Of a stretch of DNA of 64,000 nucleotides, positions 1 through 8,896 are shown in pieces. The DNA is taken from the NCBI GenBank assembly GCA_040702975.1, contig CP159990.1, positions 682,001 to 746,000 on the forward strand. The letters are read 5' to 3'. The notes under the pieces were generated by a model. That model was not told the DNA's origin. It was given only the letters and a program-made list of their open reading frames with translations, and did no database searches. The translations under genes were made by a program, and so were the position numbers. This stretch comes from Roseburia hominis. GTDB taxonomy: Bacteria; Bacillota; Clostridia; Lachnospirales; Lachnospiraceae. Positions within the stretch are counted from its first letter, which is position 1, and each line of letters opens with the position of its first letter.

Positions 1-587
1 TCCAGTCCTTGTTCCAGTTGCTCGTCACTTAATATTACAATAGCTTCCAGCGTGATTGGTGTTTTATATTTCATGCCAGGCATATATGAATAGAACTGTT
101 CATTTGCATTATATTCAAAATGGGAAGTATCACCTATGATGAAGTTTTTAATTCTGATCGTAGCGGTACTGGCTTTATCAGTTTCCATGTTGCCCTGCAT
201 GTATGGATTATTTTGCGCTAGTTCAGTTGTCAATAGGTGAAGACCGGTTGATTCGGCAAAAGCATCAATGTCTGTAAAATCATAAAAATATAATCCGTTT
301 TCTTCTTTGATTCCGTCTGGAAATGTTATTTCTACTTTTTGCATCGAATCTAATTCGGGAAGTACCGTTCCGTTTACTTTTATAATATTATTTATAAAAT
401 ACCCCGCTGCAGCAGTAGTGCCTAAAACCAGAATGAACAAGCACGCAATGGCAGCATATCTAAGGGGAGATTTGTAAAAAGTCTTTCGCGGTTTACTACT
501 TTTGCGGATTCGTTCTTTTAAGTCTTCACTAAATATAATTCTTTCTAGGTCTCTATCAAGGATTTCTTTCATATTGGCTTGGTTCAT
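1..587 (-). CDS. Anti-sigma factor-like membrane protein (partial)
   Basis: The reading frame runs off the left edge of the window, so only about the first 195 residues are visible. It starts at an ATG inside the 3' end of the sigma factor gene and overlaps it by 32 bases, which suggests translational coupling. Residues 1-35 are hydrophilic and charged; a single membrane segment (YAAIACLFILVLGTTAAAGY) follows, then an extracytoplasmic domain. This is the usual layout of Clostridial anti-sigma factors of the DUF4179 type, which hold their ECF sigma factor inactive at the membrane. Family assignment rests on layout and gene order. The sensed signal is unknown. Confidence 0.7.
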   Translation of the reverse strand, partial: MNQANMKEILDRDLERIIFSEDLKERIRKSSKPRKTFYKSPLRYAAIACLFILVLGTTAAAGYFINNIIKVNGTVLPELDSMQKVEITFPDGIKEENGLYFYDFTDIDAFAESTGLHLLTTELAQNNPYMQGNMETDKASTATIRIKNFIIGDTSHFEYNANEQFYSYMPGMKYKTPITLEAIVILSDEQLEQGL

Positions 588-1077
588 TATCATCATCCTC
601 CAAAATTTGTTTCAATTTTTTTCGCGCGCGCCTGATTTGTTGAGCTATTGTATTTTCTTTTTTCTTTGTGATCTTGGAAATTTCCTTTATAGATAGGCCT
701 TGGTAATAATAAAGTATAATCAACTGGCGGTCATTTCTATTTAATAGCATAACAGCTTCAGCCAAAGAATTATGTTCTATCATATCATTGATAGGATTCA
801 TTGTATGCTGCCGCTCTAATATGTTGTCATCAGGTGTGACGTATTTGTACCAAGAAGTACGCATAATATTTTTGCAACAGTTGATAGCAATTTTGGTTAA
901 CCATGCTTTTTCGCTTTCTGTGTTTTTTAGATTATTATAAGCATTAAGTGCTTTCAAAAATGTTTCTTGCGTAGCATCCTGTGCTAAGTGATAGTCTCTT
1001 GTATAAAGAAAACATGTCCGCAAAATACATGTGCCATATTCATTCATCAGTTTTTCTAATATGATTTCATTCGGCAT
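556..1077 (-). CDS. ECF-type RNA polymerase sigma factor
   Basis: A 173-residue sigma-70 family protein of ECF size. Region 2 covers roughly residues 10-75 (CFLYTRDYHLAQDATQETF, then AWLTKIAINCCKN). Region 4 covers roughly 108-160, with the helix-turn-helix GLSIKEISKITKKKENTIA and a basic stretch after it. It would direct RNA polymerase to a small regulon in response to an envelope signal. An AAAGGAGG ribosome binding site precedes the ATG. A motif 23-49 bases upstream recurs before the secreted-protein gene, which suggests autoregulation and one shared regulon. The anti-sigma gene follows with overlap. Confidence 0.9.
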   Translation of the reverse strand: MPNEIILEKLMNEYGTCILRTCFLYTRDYHLAQDATQETFLKALNAYNNLKNTESEKAWLTKIAINCCKNIMRTSWYKYVTPDDNILERQHTMNPINDMIEHNSLAEAVMLLNRNDRQLIILYYYQGLSIKEISKITKKKENTIAQQIRRARKKLKQILEDDDNEPSQYERNP

Positions 1078-1099
1078 TATGTCCTCCTTTTATTATTAA

Positions 1100-1126
1100 A
1101 GACACATTCGGGAGAAAAAAATGACA
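1100..1126 (-). promoter_or_regulatory. Candidate ECF promoter of the sigma gene
   Basis: Read on the minus strand the motif is TGTCATTTTTTTCT, 7 bases, then GTGTCT, ending 23 bases before the sigma start codon. Almost the same motif with 8 bases between the boxes lies at 1997-2024 upstream of the secreted-protein gene. Two shared boxes at near-constant spacing before two genes on the same strand suggest the promoter of this ECF sigma factor. Inference from two copies only. Confidence 0.55.
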
Positions 1127-1287
1127 GTTTACACATAATATATTACTCAACTTTTCTACCAGCATAATCTATAAAAGGTGCTGATTTCGGAGGGGGGGGG
1201 TAGGGTTTATACAAAACAAAAATAAAGCAACAAATAGGCACGCTTGACAGGCTTTGCTTGCGAATAGATGGAAAAGTTGGGTATATT

Positions 1288-1330
1288 ATAAAAAACCTGC
1301 CTATATAATCCTTTGTATTATATAGGCAGG
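1288..1330 (-). terminator. Rho-independent terminator of the secreted-protein gene
   Basis: A perfect 14-bp stem (CCTGCCTATATAAT against ATTATATAGGCAGG) with a 7-base loop is followed on the minus strand by a T-rich tail. It lies about 50 bases past the stop codon of the gene at 1378-1907. Confidence 0.85.
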
Positions 1331-1377
1331 ATTATTAATTTATATCAGTTTTTTTCTGACAAAATAATTGTAGCTCA

Positions 1378-1907
1378 TTAGTATGAATATACGGTTCCAC
1401 TGCCTACAAGTTTTTTGGTAGCATCAAGATAATCATTATTGGTAATCTTTACTTTATAACTGCCACCTTTTTGTAATCCAGTTATAGTACCAGATTGAGT
1501 GCCGCCAACAGAGAATTGAAGGTTTCTGTTAACAATACCTATTATTGATACAGTATATAGATGTCCATCATATCCCGATTGTGTTACTTCCTGTAGGTTC
1601 TGCACTTCTGCATTTGCTGTTACTTTTACCTTTGTTCCATTAATTTTAAAACTACTTGAAGTTACAGAATAGCTAATCCTAAAGCTGAAATGTTTGTCCG
1701 TTCCTCTGGTATTATGCCATCTAATGTATTCTCCGGTATCAGGATTTTCATAGTCTTCGCCTACATAAACGATATCTTCACCATTGACAATTAAATATTC
1801 CCTGTTATCTGGTGAAACGTTAGTATTTGTTTCTGCTGCAGAAACGGTGGTCGGTAATGACAACATCATAATTGCAAAAAGCAGAGTGATTTTCGTAATC
1901 TTTTCAT
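1378..1907 (-). pseudogene. Small secreted protein, signal peptide out of frame
   Basis: I do not recognise the family. The mature part is about 150 residues, polar and rich in Ser/Thr/Gly. The only good start is an ATG ten bases after an AAGGAGG site; it reads MKRLRKSLCF and then runs out of frame at a run of five T (plus strand A 1876-1880). One added T would give MKRLRKSLCFFAIMMLSLP followed by TTVSA, a textbook signal peptide joined to the long frame. As sequenced, the long frame can only begin at the internal ATG at 1869, which lacks a ribosome binding site and the basic n-region. So this is a pseudogene, a slippage-controlled gene, or a one-base sequence error. The ECF-type motif upstream places it in the sigma regulon. 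Confidence 0.6.
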
Positions 1908-1996
1908 TTAACTTGTTCCTCCTTAGCTATTGAGCATTTTTGGTGGAGAATGCAGTTCTCCCAATTCTGCATTTTATATTTCCCGTTATTATATAT

Positions 1997-2024
1997 AGAC
2001 ACGCCCAGATAGAAAAAAATGACA
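1997..2024 (-). promoter_or_regulatory. Second copy of the ECF promoter motif
   Basis: Minus strand TGTCATTTTTTTCT, 8 bases, GTGTCT. It lies about 90 bases upstream of the ATG of the secreted-protein gene and matches the motif upstream of the sigma gene. The stretch between this site and the AAA protein at 2276 shows no supported gene; a hydrophobic frame on the minus strand there has no ribosome binding site. Confidence 0.55.
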
Positions 2025-2275
2025 AAAATAATTGTAAAAAGATAAATAATAAATAAAAATTGAGATGGTATTTGCCCAAAAATCGGCAAGAAAAAGGTTT
2101 TTATCGAAACCTTTGCAAATATTATATCAGGCATTGGAAATAAAATCAGTAAAATTAAGCGTTTCGATTTTCAACGGAAAAACAATGGACCTGGGGAAGT
2201 AGAACAGTTTTTAAAGCAGATTGTAATTCTATGGGGGAACGTTTATAATATCCAGTATAAGGAGCGGTAAAGAAT

Positions 2276-3481
2276 ATGGAGAATAAGACCTTTAATGTGA
2301 CGGGAGTATGTATCCCGGATAAACACTACATGGCAGATGTTAGCGGAAAACTTAAGAAAATTACGGAAACTTTTATAAAGCCGGGGAAATATTTTACGAT
2401 CAACCGTGCCAGACAGTACGGAAAAACGACGACATTATATTTACTTGAAAGATACCTTCAGAAAGACTACCTGGTAATTAGCCTGAGCTTTGAGGCTGCG
2501 GATGATTTGTTTGCGTCGCGTTATTCTTTCGCGGCCGGATTCATACGCCGTGTTGGCAGGAAGATGCGGCAGTTATGCTGGGAAGATGCTGTACAGGAAA
2601 AGTGGAACGTACCGATATCCAGAGAGTTTCCAATGGAAGATTTAAGCGATAGAATATCCGAACTGTGTTTGCTGTGTGGAAAAAGGATTGTTTTAATGGT
2701 TGACGAAGTGGATAAAAGCTCCGATAATCAGATTTTCCTATCCTTTTTGGGAATGCTTCGCACAAAATATCTGGAGCAGCAGCAGGGAACGGACAGGACG
2801 TTTCATTCGGTAATTCTTGCAGGAGTGTATGACGTTAAAAATCTGAAACTGAAGTTGAACCCCGGGGAGGAATCAAAATATAATAGTCCGTGGAATGTTG
2901 CGGCAGATTTTGATGTGAACATGAATCTCTCGGTATGTGAGATTGAGGGTATGCTGTCGGAATATGAAAAAGATCATATGATGGGAATGGATTTGCATCT
3001 TATGGCGCAGGAAATTTATGATTATACTTCAGGATATCCGTTTCTGGTGTCTAAAATTTGTAAAAGAATGGTGGAAGATATTGAAGAAAAGATTCGATGG
3101 ACCAGGTATGGCGTGTCAGAGACGGTCAAACTGATTTTGAATGAGTCGAATACTTTATTTGACGATATGCGCAAAAAGATTACAGATTATCCGGAATTAA
3201 GGGAAATGTTGTATGCCATTTTGTTTAAAGGACAGAGCTTTGCATATAACCCGGACAATTTTATCATGGATGTTGGATGCATGTTTGGCTTCATTAAAGA
3301 AGAGGATGGGAAAGCTGTCATAGCGAACCGAATTTTTGAAACCAGGCTTTATAATCTGTTTTTATCAGAAGAAATGTTGAATAATCAAACGTATTTGGCT
3401 GGCGCAAGGGTGAAAAATCAATTTGTGCAGGATGATGGTCTGAATATAGAAGATAAGGTTTTGGTCGAAGTTGTGGTGTAA
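2276..3481 (+). CDS. AAA-like ATPase domain protein
   Basis: A 401-residue P-loop protein of the AAA-like type common in Clostridia and Bacteroidetes. A Walker A-like loop (INRARQYGKTTTL) lies near residue 45, and Walker B (RIVLMVDEVDK) near 145. The central part reads like the arginine-finger and lid region of this family. No nuclease domain is visible at the C-terminus, unlike the relative at 11748-13331. The role of the family is poorly known; members are often linked to mobile elements or stress. It stands alone, with a ribosome binding site (AAGGAGCGG) before the ATG and a strong terminator after it. Confidence 0.75.
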   Translation: MENKTFNVTGVCIPDKHYMADVSGKLKKITETFIKPGKYFTINRARQYGKTTTLYLLERYLQKDYLVISLSFEAADDLFASRYSFAAGFIRRVGRKMRQLCWEDAVQEKWNVPISREFPMEDLSDRISELCLLCGKRIVLMVDEVDKSSDNQIFLSFLGMLRTKYLEQQQGTDRTFHSVILAGVYDVKNLKLKLNPGEESKYNSPWNVAADFDVNMNLSVCEIEGMLSEYEKDHMMGMDLHLMAQEIYDYTSGYPFLVSKICKRMVEDIEEKIRWTRYGVSETVKLILNESNTLFDDMRKKITDYPELREMLYAILFKGQSFAYNPDNFIMDVGCMFGFIKEEDGKAVIANRIFETRLYNLFLSEEMLNNQTYLAGARVKNQFVQDDGLNIEDKVLVEVVV

Positions 3482-3510
3482 GATCTCTGGCGAACGATCA
3501 TAAAAATGGG

Positions 3511-3570
3511 AATATCTCTATAAGAAGTAAAGGTCTTAGGACGAAAATTCTTATAGAGATATTTTTTTGC
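3511..3570 (+). terminator. Rho-independent terminator
   Basis: A perfect 16-bp stem (AATATCTCTATAAGAA at 3511-3526 with its complement at 3548-3563) is followed by a run of T. It terminates the AAA-like gene. Confidence 0.85.
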
Positions 3571-3745
3571 GTGATTGGAACTGGACATACCAAATTCCAA
3601 AATGTGTAATACGGGAAAATATGGTGATATTACTGAAAGAAATATCAAAAATGACCGATAAAGATTGACATTTTTTTAGCAAAACGGTATAATGATGGAA
3701 AATAACAGAAACTGGTATAACCAAATGCATGGAGGACTGAAAGGA

Positions 3746-4414
3746 ATGGGAGAGTTTAGGATTCTGGAAATCAAGCAGAGTGTGTTTGCGGACAATGACA
3801 GGCGTGCGGACGAGATGAGAAAGGAACTGAAGGAAAAAAAGGTCTTTCTGCTGAATCTGATGTCTTCACCGGGAGCGGGAAAGACGACGACCCTGACAAG
3901 GACGATCGAGCGATTGAAGGATCAGATGCGGATTGGAGTCATGGAAGCGGATATTGATTCAGATGTGGACGCCAGGACAATTTCGGAAACGGGCGTGAAA
4001 GCAATTCAGCTTCATACCGGGGGAATGTGTCATCTGGACGCCGACATGACGCGGCAGGGACTGGAAGGATTGAAGACCGGCGATATTGATCTTGCTATTC
4101 TTGAAAATGTAGGCAATCTCGTCTGCCCGGCAGAATTTGACACCGGGGCAGTGAAGAACGCTATGATTTTAAGCGTTCCGGAGGGTGACGATAAGCCGCT
4201 GAAATATCCGCTGATGTTTTCCATCTGTGATGTGGTCCTGATCAATAAGATTGATGTGCTTCCGTATTTTGACTTCGATATGGAGGCATGTAAGAAAAAC
4301 ATATTAATGAGAAATCCGAATGCCAGAATTATTCCGATATGCGCCCGGACGGGAGAGGGAATCGACAAGTGGACTAAATGGCTGAAGGATGAAGTAGAGG
4401 CATGGCAGGAATAG
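3746..4414 (+). CDS. hypB: Nickel-inserting GTPase HypB
   Basis: HypB is the GTPase that, with HypA, delivers nickel to [NiFe]-hydrogenase and sometimes to other nickel enzymes. The P-loop SSPGAGKTT is near residue 35, and EADIDSDVDA, ENVGNLVCPAEFD and LINKIDVLPYFD follow in the family order. The metal-site residues GGMCH and the Cys of LVCP are present. The His-rich or CXXCGC N-terminal nickel store of some HypB proteins is absent. I chose the ATG preceded by GGAGG and matching the usual HypB N-terminus (MGEFRILEIKQS); an ATG 18 codons upstream is less likely. No hydrogenase structural gene is visible; hypA lies 4 kb downstream beyond the regulator and the flavoprotein. Confidence 0.93.
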   Translation: MGEFRILEIKQSVFADNDRRADEMRKELKEKKVFLLNLMSSPGAGKTTTLTRTIERLKDQMRIGVMEADIDSDVDARTISETGVKAIQLHTGGMCHLDADMTRQGLEGLKTGDIDLAILENVGNLVCPAEFDTGAVKNAMILSVPEGDDKPLKYPLMFSICDVVLINKIDVLPYFDFDMEACKKNILMRNPNARIIPICARTGEGIDKWTKWLKDEVEAWQE

Positions 4415-4464
4415 GCGTATTTAGAGAGTGTGCTATCGGGGGAGACAGATGGGATCCTTGCAAA

Positions 4465-4554
4465 TATACCTTGTGAAACGGCCGAATGGCCATACGGGGT
4501 ACCCTTGGGTATACCTTGTGAAACGGCCGAATGGCCATACGGGGTGCCTTTGGG
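4465..4554. repeat. Two 45-bp tandem repeats
   Basis: Two adjacent 45-bp units differ at only a few bases. Each contains ACGGCCGAATGGCCAT and ends in a GGGT/GGGTATA boundary. They lie downstream of hypB, between it and the convergent FadR-type gene. Function unknown. Confidence 0.85.
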
Positions 4555-4580
4555 TATAAAAAGCGAAACGAAAGCTCCGG

Positions 4581-4605
4581 GATGAACGTCCGGTGGACGT
4601 TCATC
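4581..4605. repeat. Perfect 11-bp inverted repeat
   Basis: GATGAACGTCC and its complement are separated by three bases. There is no T run, so it is not a standard terminator. Its right half and following bases (GTGGAC, TTCATCTCGG) recur at 8900-8918 after hypA. Confidence 0.8.
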
Positions 4606-4646
4606 TCGGTGATAACAGAAGAAATAGGATCTGTTATAGATATTTA

Positions 4647-5357
4647 CTAAGATTCGTAATATAGCTTCCATTTCCCGGTGATACATTCGGTCATGGAATA
4701 GTTGATCCAGTCAAGAGTCTGTTTTAAATCTCTGTCACGGATGCAGGTCCAGATCTTATAGTTGCTGCTGTACAAGGTATCAATTCCGTAGAGTGTACAG
4801 AACCGTTCCCAGAGGGTGAAAATGGGAGCTTTGAATGACTGGAATATCAGAGGAAGCAAAGTGTTTCCTGAGATAAGTGCAAATTCATGCTGGAATTCAA
4901 AAGCCGCCTGTGTAGCTTCGGAAATATTTTCAGCGGTCCGGATTGACTCTACCTTTTCAAAAAGAACCTGGATGTCCTCGTCGCTGATGTTCTCTACGCA
5001 CAGCTGGGCTGCCAGCGTATCGAGAGCAGTCCTGACTTCCAGGATCGAGCGGATTTCATCATTTCGGATACGGCCGCCGTTGTATTTCATAATAGCGGTG
5101 AGCGTATCAAGGGTGCCGCGCCTCCGGTAATCGGCGACATAGGTGCCGCTTCGGGGCTTGACGATGAGAAATCCCATTTTCTCCAGGTCGGAAATGCCGC
5201 CGTTGACGACAGCGCGGCTGACCTGCATTTTCTCGGCAAGCTGCCGCTCAGGAGGGAGCTTTTCCCCGATTTTTAATTTGTCGGAAAGAATCAGGTGCTG
5301 CAGTTGCTCTACAAAAAGCTCTCGAAGAGTGGGTGAGCTGATTTTTTGAAATTCCAT
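4647..5357 (-). CDS. GntR/FadR-family transcriptional regulator
   Basis: A 236-residue regulator with an N-terminal winged helix (LRELFVEQLQHLILSDKLKIG, then LPPERQLAEKMQVSRAVV) at about residues 10-75, joined to an all-helical FCD ligand-binding domain. FadR-type proteins bind small acids and usually control a neighbouring catabolic operon. It is transcribed away from the flavoprotein gene, so the 310-bp gap between them is likely its control region. The ligand cannot be told from sequence. Confidence 0.88.
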   Translation of the reverse strand: MEFQKISSPTLRELFVEQLQHLILSDKLKIGEKLPPERQLAEKMQVSRAVVNGGISDLEKMGFLIVKPRSGTYVADYRRRGTLDTLTAIMKYNGGRIRNDEIRSILEVRTALDTLAAQLCVENISDEDIQVLFEKVESIRTAENISEATQAAFEFQHEFALISGNTLLPLIFQSFKAPIFTLWERFCTLYGIDTLYSSNYKIWTCIRDRDLKQTLDWINYSMTECITGKWKLYYES

Positions 5358-5389
5358 ATAAACCTCCAGAATCCTGTGGCGAAAACCGC

Positions 5390-5406
5390 CGGTATTTGAC
5401 GTACCG
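5390..5406. promoter_or_regulatory. Candidate operator in the divergent gap
   Basis: CGGTA, 7 bases, TACCG forms a palindrome 33 bases upstream of the FadR-type start codon. The size and position suit a GntR-family site, but it is a single copy. The rest of the gap to 5667 shows only the ribosome binding site (AAAGGAG) of the flavoprotein. Confidence 0.35.
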
Positions 5407-5667
5407 TCTGTAATTTATTATAGGATAAAAGAGGAAAGAAAGCAAACCGGGAAACGTAGATTTTCTGAAGTGAATGTAAAATACGGTTACTTGTATCTGC
5501 CATGTTTCGGAAAGCAGAGCCGGAATACCGGTAGGTGTGAAAAGTGGGCATGTGAAGAAGCGGCTGTAAATAGTAACGTAAAGATATGTTGAAACATGTG
5601 TGCTGGGGAAAAACGCAAAAGCAAAAAAATATAAAACAGTTAAATAAAAGATAAAGGAGAAAAGCGT

Positions 5668-8478
5668 ATGGACATGAATAAGTATAATGAGTGGCCGGCA
5701 AGACATAAGGGGGATAAAACCCCAAGCCCTAAGATCATAAAGCTTGGGAAGAAGATTACAGATGTCGCGGCCCACAAGCTGAAAGGCGTGACGGTAGAAG
5801 ATCCGGAGTATTGGGGACTGGCGGAGATCATCACGGAGGAAATGGCGGATGTCGCACTTTCTATGAAACTGAGGACCCCATACACATTCCGTGAGATGTG
5901 TAAAATGAACCGGATTGATAAGGCGGGGGAAGCAAAGTTCCAGAAACTCCTGGATGAGATGAGCTATATCGGTCTTCTGGAGTATGACTACGGTTATCAT
6001 TATGACCACAACGGCCGCACGAAAGAGCAGACAGAGAGAAGATACATCCTGCCGATGTTCGTTCCCGGTTCTGCAGAGCTATTTAACATGGAAGAACTCC
6101 CGGACGGCAGCAATCCGAGGCTTCGCGACCACCCGGATGTGGCGTCATTTTTCGAGAGAATGACGTATATACCACTTGCGGGAATCACGCAGATGGTTCC
6201 GCCGGGAGGCGCCGGAATCGGTATGCATGTCATTCCGGTCGAAAAGGCCATTTCTATGGAAAATGAGTCGGTCGATCTGGAGCATTTGTCTTACTGGCTC
6301 AGTAAATATGAGGGAAAGATCGGCGTAGGGCGCTGTAGCTGCCGCGCGTCCCGGAAGGTGCTCGGAGATGGCTGCGGTGATGACGATTATGGCTGGTGTA
6401 TCGGTGTGGGCGATTTCGCTGATTACTGCCGTGAGACCGGGAAAGGGCACGACATCACGAAGGAAGAGGCACTGGAAATCCTGAAGCGTGCGGAGGATAA
6501 TGGATTTGTGCACCAGATCACCAATATCGACGGGGAAAATAAGATCTTCGGTATCTGTAACTGTAACGTAAATATCTGTAATGCGCTTCGGACTTCGCAG
6601 TTATTCAATACGCCGAACATGTCCCGTTCTGCCTATGTTGCGCATGTGGAGAAGGAGAAATGTGTGGCGTGTGGACGTTGTGTAGAATACTGTCCGGCCG
6701 GCGCGCTGAAACTGGGACAGAAATTATGTACGAAGGACGGCGGGGAGATCCAGTATCCGAGACAGGAGCTTCCGGACGCAGTGAAGTGGGGACCGGACAA
6801 ATGGGACCCGAATTACCGGGACAATAACCGCATCAACTGTCATGAGACGGGAACTGCGCCGTGTAAGACGGCCTGTCCGGCGCATATTGCAGTACAAGGG
6901 TATTTGAAAAAAGCCGCTCAGGGTGAATACAGAGAAGCACTGGCATTGATTAAGAAACAGAATCCTTTCCCAGCTGTCTGCGGACGCATTTGCAACCGCC
7001 GCTGTGAAGATGCATGTACAAGAGGAAGCATCGATCAGGCAGTTGCGATTGACGCAGTGAAAAAATTTATCGCAGATCAGGATCTGAAGGCAGAGACGAG
7101 ATATATCCCGCCGGTAGTGATTCCGGCAAGTATTCACAGAGAGCGCTGGGATGAGAAGATCGCGATCATCGGCGGAGGTCCGGCAGGCCTTTCCGCAGCC
7201 TTCTATCTGGCGGAAAGAGGATATTATCCGACGGTGTTCGAGAAGAACGAGATGCCGGGCGGTATGCTTCGATATGGAATTCCTTCCTACAAGCTGGAGA
7301 AAGATGTGATCGAGGCGGAAATCGACGTCATGCGCGAGATGGGCGTTGAGATCAGGACGGGCGTTGAAGTCGGAAAGGACATCAGCTTAGACGAATTGCG
7401 CACTCAGGGATATAAAGCATTCTATATCGCAATTGGCTGCAGCGCAGGACGGCTTCCGGGAATCCCGAACGATACGGCAGAAGGCACCATGACGGCCATC
7501 GATTATTTGAAAGAGGCCAATACCGGAAATACGACATACACAGGTAAGGTAGTTGTGGTCGGCGGTGGAAATGTGGCGATCGACGCATCCAGAGTCAGCA
7601 TAAGAAGCGGAGCCTCCCAGGTGCTTCAGGTGTGCCTGGAATCGGAAAAGGAGATGCCGGCATCGGCAGAGGAAGTCCGGGAAGCTCTGGAGGACGGCGT
7701 GGAAATAAAGAACGGCTGGGGGCCGAAAGAAGTGCTTGTCACAGACGGAAAAGTTTCCAGTATCGTATTCAAAAAATGTACGTCAGTATTTGACTTAGAC
7801 GGAAGGTTCAATCCGGTCTATGATGAGGCTGATACGATTACGGTTGCATGTGACAGAGTTATTTTTGCGATTGGGCAGCAGATCGTGTGGGGCGACCTGC
7901 TGAAAGGAACGAAGGTAGAATTGGGGTGTGGTAACGGGCCAGTGGCAGATACCCTTACTTTCCAGACTGCGCAGCCGGATATCTTTGTAGGCGGCGATGT
8001 ATTTACCGGACCGAAGTTTGCGATCGATGCCATCGCCCAGGGACACTATGCGGCAGAATCGCTGCATCGTTTCGTTCAGGGCGGTCACATGACCATCGGC
8101 CGGAACCACTGGGAGTTCATAGAACTGGATAAGGATAATATTTCTGTCAAAAACTACGACAATTCATCACGTCAGATGGAGGGCGTTGACGGGGCTGTAC
8201 CGGAAAAATCATTCCGCGATGCACATTTGACTCTGACGGAGGAGCAGGTGAAAATAGAAACGGCGCGCTGCCTGGGCTGCGGAGCGACCATCGTGGACCC
8301 AAATAAGTGTATTGGCTGTGGCGTCTGCACGACAAAATGTGCATTTGATGCGATTTCACTTCACCGGGACCGTCCGGAGTGTACAAAAATGGTGAAAGCG
8401 GAAGATAAATTTAAATATATTATTCCATACCAGTTAAAACGTGCGGCGAAAATCGCGGTACATAAGAAGGAAAAATAG
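5668..8478 (+). CDS. Multi-cluster iron-sulfur FAD/NAD(P) oxidoreductase
   Basis: A 936-residue electron-transfer flavoprotein. From the N-terminus: a helical region of about 200 residues; a Cys-rich module (CSCRAS, then GICNCNVNIC); a ferredoxin cluster (CVACGRCVEYCP) near 330; the GltD/dihydropyrimidine dehydrogenase-type N-terminal cluster domain (CKTACPAH, then CGRICNRRCEDAC) near 410-460; a FAD-binding fold (IAIIGGGPAGLSAA) near 500; an NAD(P)-binding fold (VVVVGGGNVAIDA) near 630; the closing GGDVFTGP motif; and two C-terminal clusters (CLGCGA, CIGCGVCTTKC). It probably passes electrons between NAD(P)H and ferredoxin or a partner. It is followed two bases later by hypA. Substrate unknown. 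Confidence 0.85.
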   Translation: MDMNKYNEWPARHKGDKTPSPKIIKLGKKITDVAAHKLKGVTVEDPEYWGLAEIITEEMADVALSMKLRTPYTFREMCKMNRIDKAGEAKFQKLLDEMSYIGLLEYDYGYHYDHNGRTKEQTERRYILPMFVPGSAELFNMEELPDGSNPRLRDHPDVASFFERMTYIPLAGITQMVPPGGAGIGMHVIPVEKAISMENESVDLEHLSYWLSKYEGKIGVGRCSCRASRKVLGDGCGDDDYGWCIGVGDFADYCRETGKGHDITKEEALEILKRAEDNGFVHQITNIDGENKIFGICNCNVNICNALRTSQLFNTPNMSRSAYVAHVEKEKCVACGRCVEYCPAGALKLGQKLCTKDGGEIQYPRQELPDAVKWGPDKWDPNYRDNNRINCHETGTAPCKTACPAHIAVQGYLKKAAQGEYREALALIKKQNPFPAVCGRICNRRCEDACTRGSIDQAVAIDAVKKFIADQDLKAETRYIPPVVIPASIHRERWDEKIAIIGGGPAGLSAAFYLAERGYYPTVFEKNEMPGGMLRYGIPSYKLEKDVIEAEIDVMREMGVEIRTGVEVGKDISLDELRTQGYKAFYIAIGCSAGRLPGIPNDTAEGTMTAIDYLKEANTGNTTYTGKVVVVGGGNVAIDASRVSIRSGASQVLQVCLESEKEMPASAEEVREALEDGVEIKNGWGPKEVLVTDGKVSSIVFKKCTSVFDLDGRFNPVYDEADTITVACDRVIFAIGQQIVWGDLLKGTKVELGCGNGPVADTLTFQTAQPDIFVGGDVFTGPKFAIDAIAQGHYAAESLHRFVQGGHMTIGRNHWEFIELDKDNISVKNYDNSSRQMEGVDGAVPEKSFRDAHLTLTEEQVKIETARCLGCGATIVDPNKCIGCGVCTTKCAFDAISLHRDRPECTKMVKAEDKFKYIIPYQLKRAAKIAVHKKEK

Positions 8479-8480
8479 TT

Positions 8481-8825
8481 ATGCATGAATTAGGTGTCGT
8501 ATTTTACGTCATACGGGACGTAAAAAAGGTTGCAGAAGAGAATCTGGTAGAAAGCGTGGAGACGGTCACTCTGGAAATCGGCGAGGTATCCGGCGTCATA
8601 CATGAGTATTTGATCGACTGCTGGAACTGGGCGGTGAAGAAGGAGCCGATCATGGAGCACGCCAGGCTTCAGATAGAGACAATCAAAGCGGTTACTTTTT
8701 GTGAAGACTGCAAGAGAGAGTATGAGACGGTAAAATACGCGAAAGTCTGTCCATATTGTCAGAGCGAACATACCTATCTCTTGCGGGGGAATGAATTTAA
8801 TATTAAGGAAATCGGAGTGACGTAG
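8481..8825 (+). CDS. hypA: Nickel metallochaperone HypA
   Basis: A 114-residue HypA/HybF protein. The N-terminal MHE, which supplies the nickel ligands, is intact, and the zinc site is CEDC...CPYC near residues 73-94. HypA hands nickel to HypB during maturation of nickel enzymes. The two-base gap to the flavoprotein stop indicates one transcript, so this flavoprotein and nickel delivery are probably linked, although no hydrogenase gene is in the window. Confidence 0.93.
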   Translation: MHELGVVFYVIRDVKKVAEENLVESVETVTLEIGEVSGVIHEYLIDCWNWAVKKEPIMEHARLQIETIKAVTFCEDCKREYETVKYAKVCPYCQSEHTYLLRGNEFNIKEIGVT

Positions 8826-8829
8826 AAGA

Positions 8830-8872
8830 AAAGGGACGGGTTCATTGTGAGGTGAGAGCCTGTCTCTTTTTG
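8830..8872 (+). terminator. Imperfect terminator after hypA
   Basis: A G-U-rich stem (GGGACGGG against CCTGTCTC) is followed by TCTTTTT. Placement right after the hypA stop supports it. Confidence 0.5.
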
Positions 8873-8896
8873 GTTGCTACGTATACATAAGTGATC

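Larger units (their letters stand above)
1078..1377. other. Intergenic region with a nine-G tract
   Basis: No gene is supported here. It holds the sigma promoter motif, a run of nine G at 1192-1200, and the terminator of the secreted-protein gene. The G run sits about 115 bases upstream of the sigma start, too far to be a promoter spacer. Confidence 0.6.

Noticed and set aside
1904..2134. Hydrophobic 76-codon frame on the minus strand
   Set aside because: No ribosome binding site, overlaps the promoter and leader of the secreted-protein gene, composition due to AT-rich DNA.
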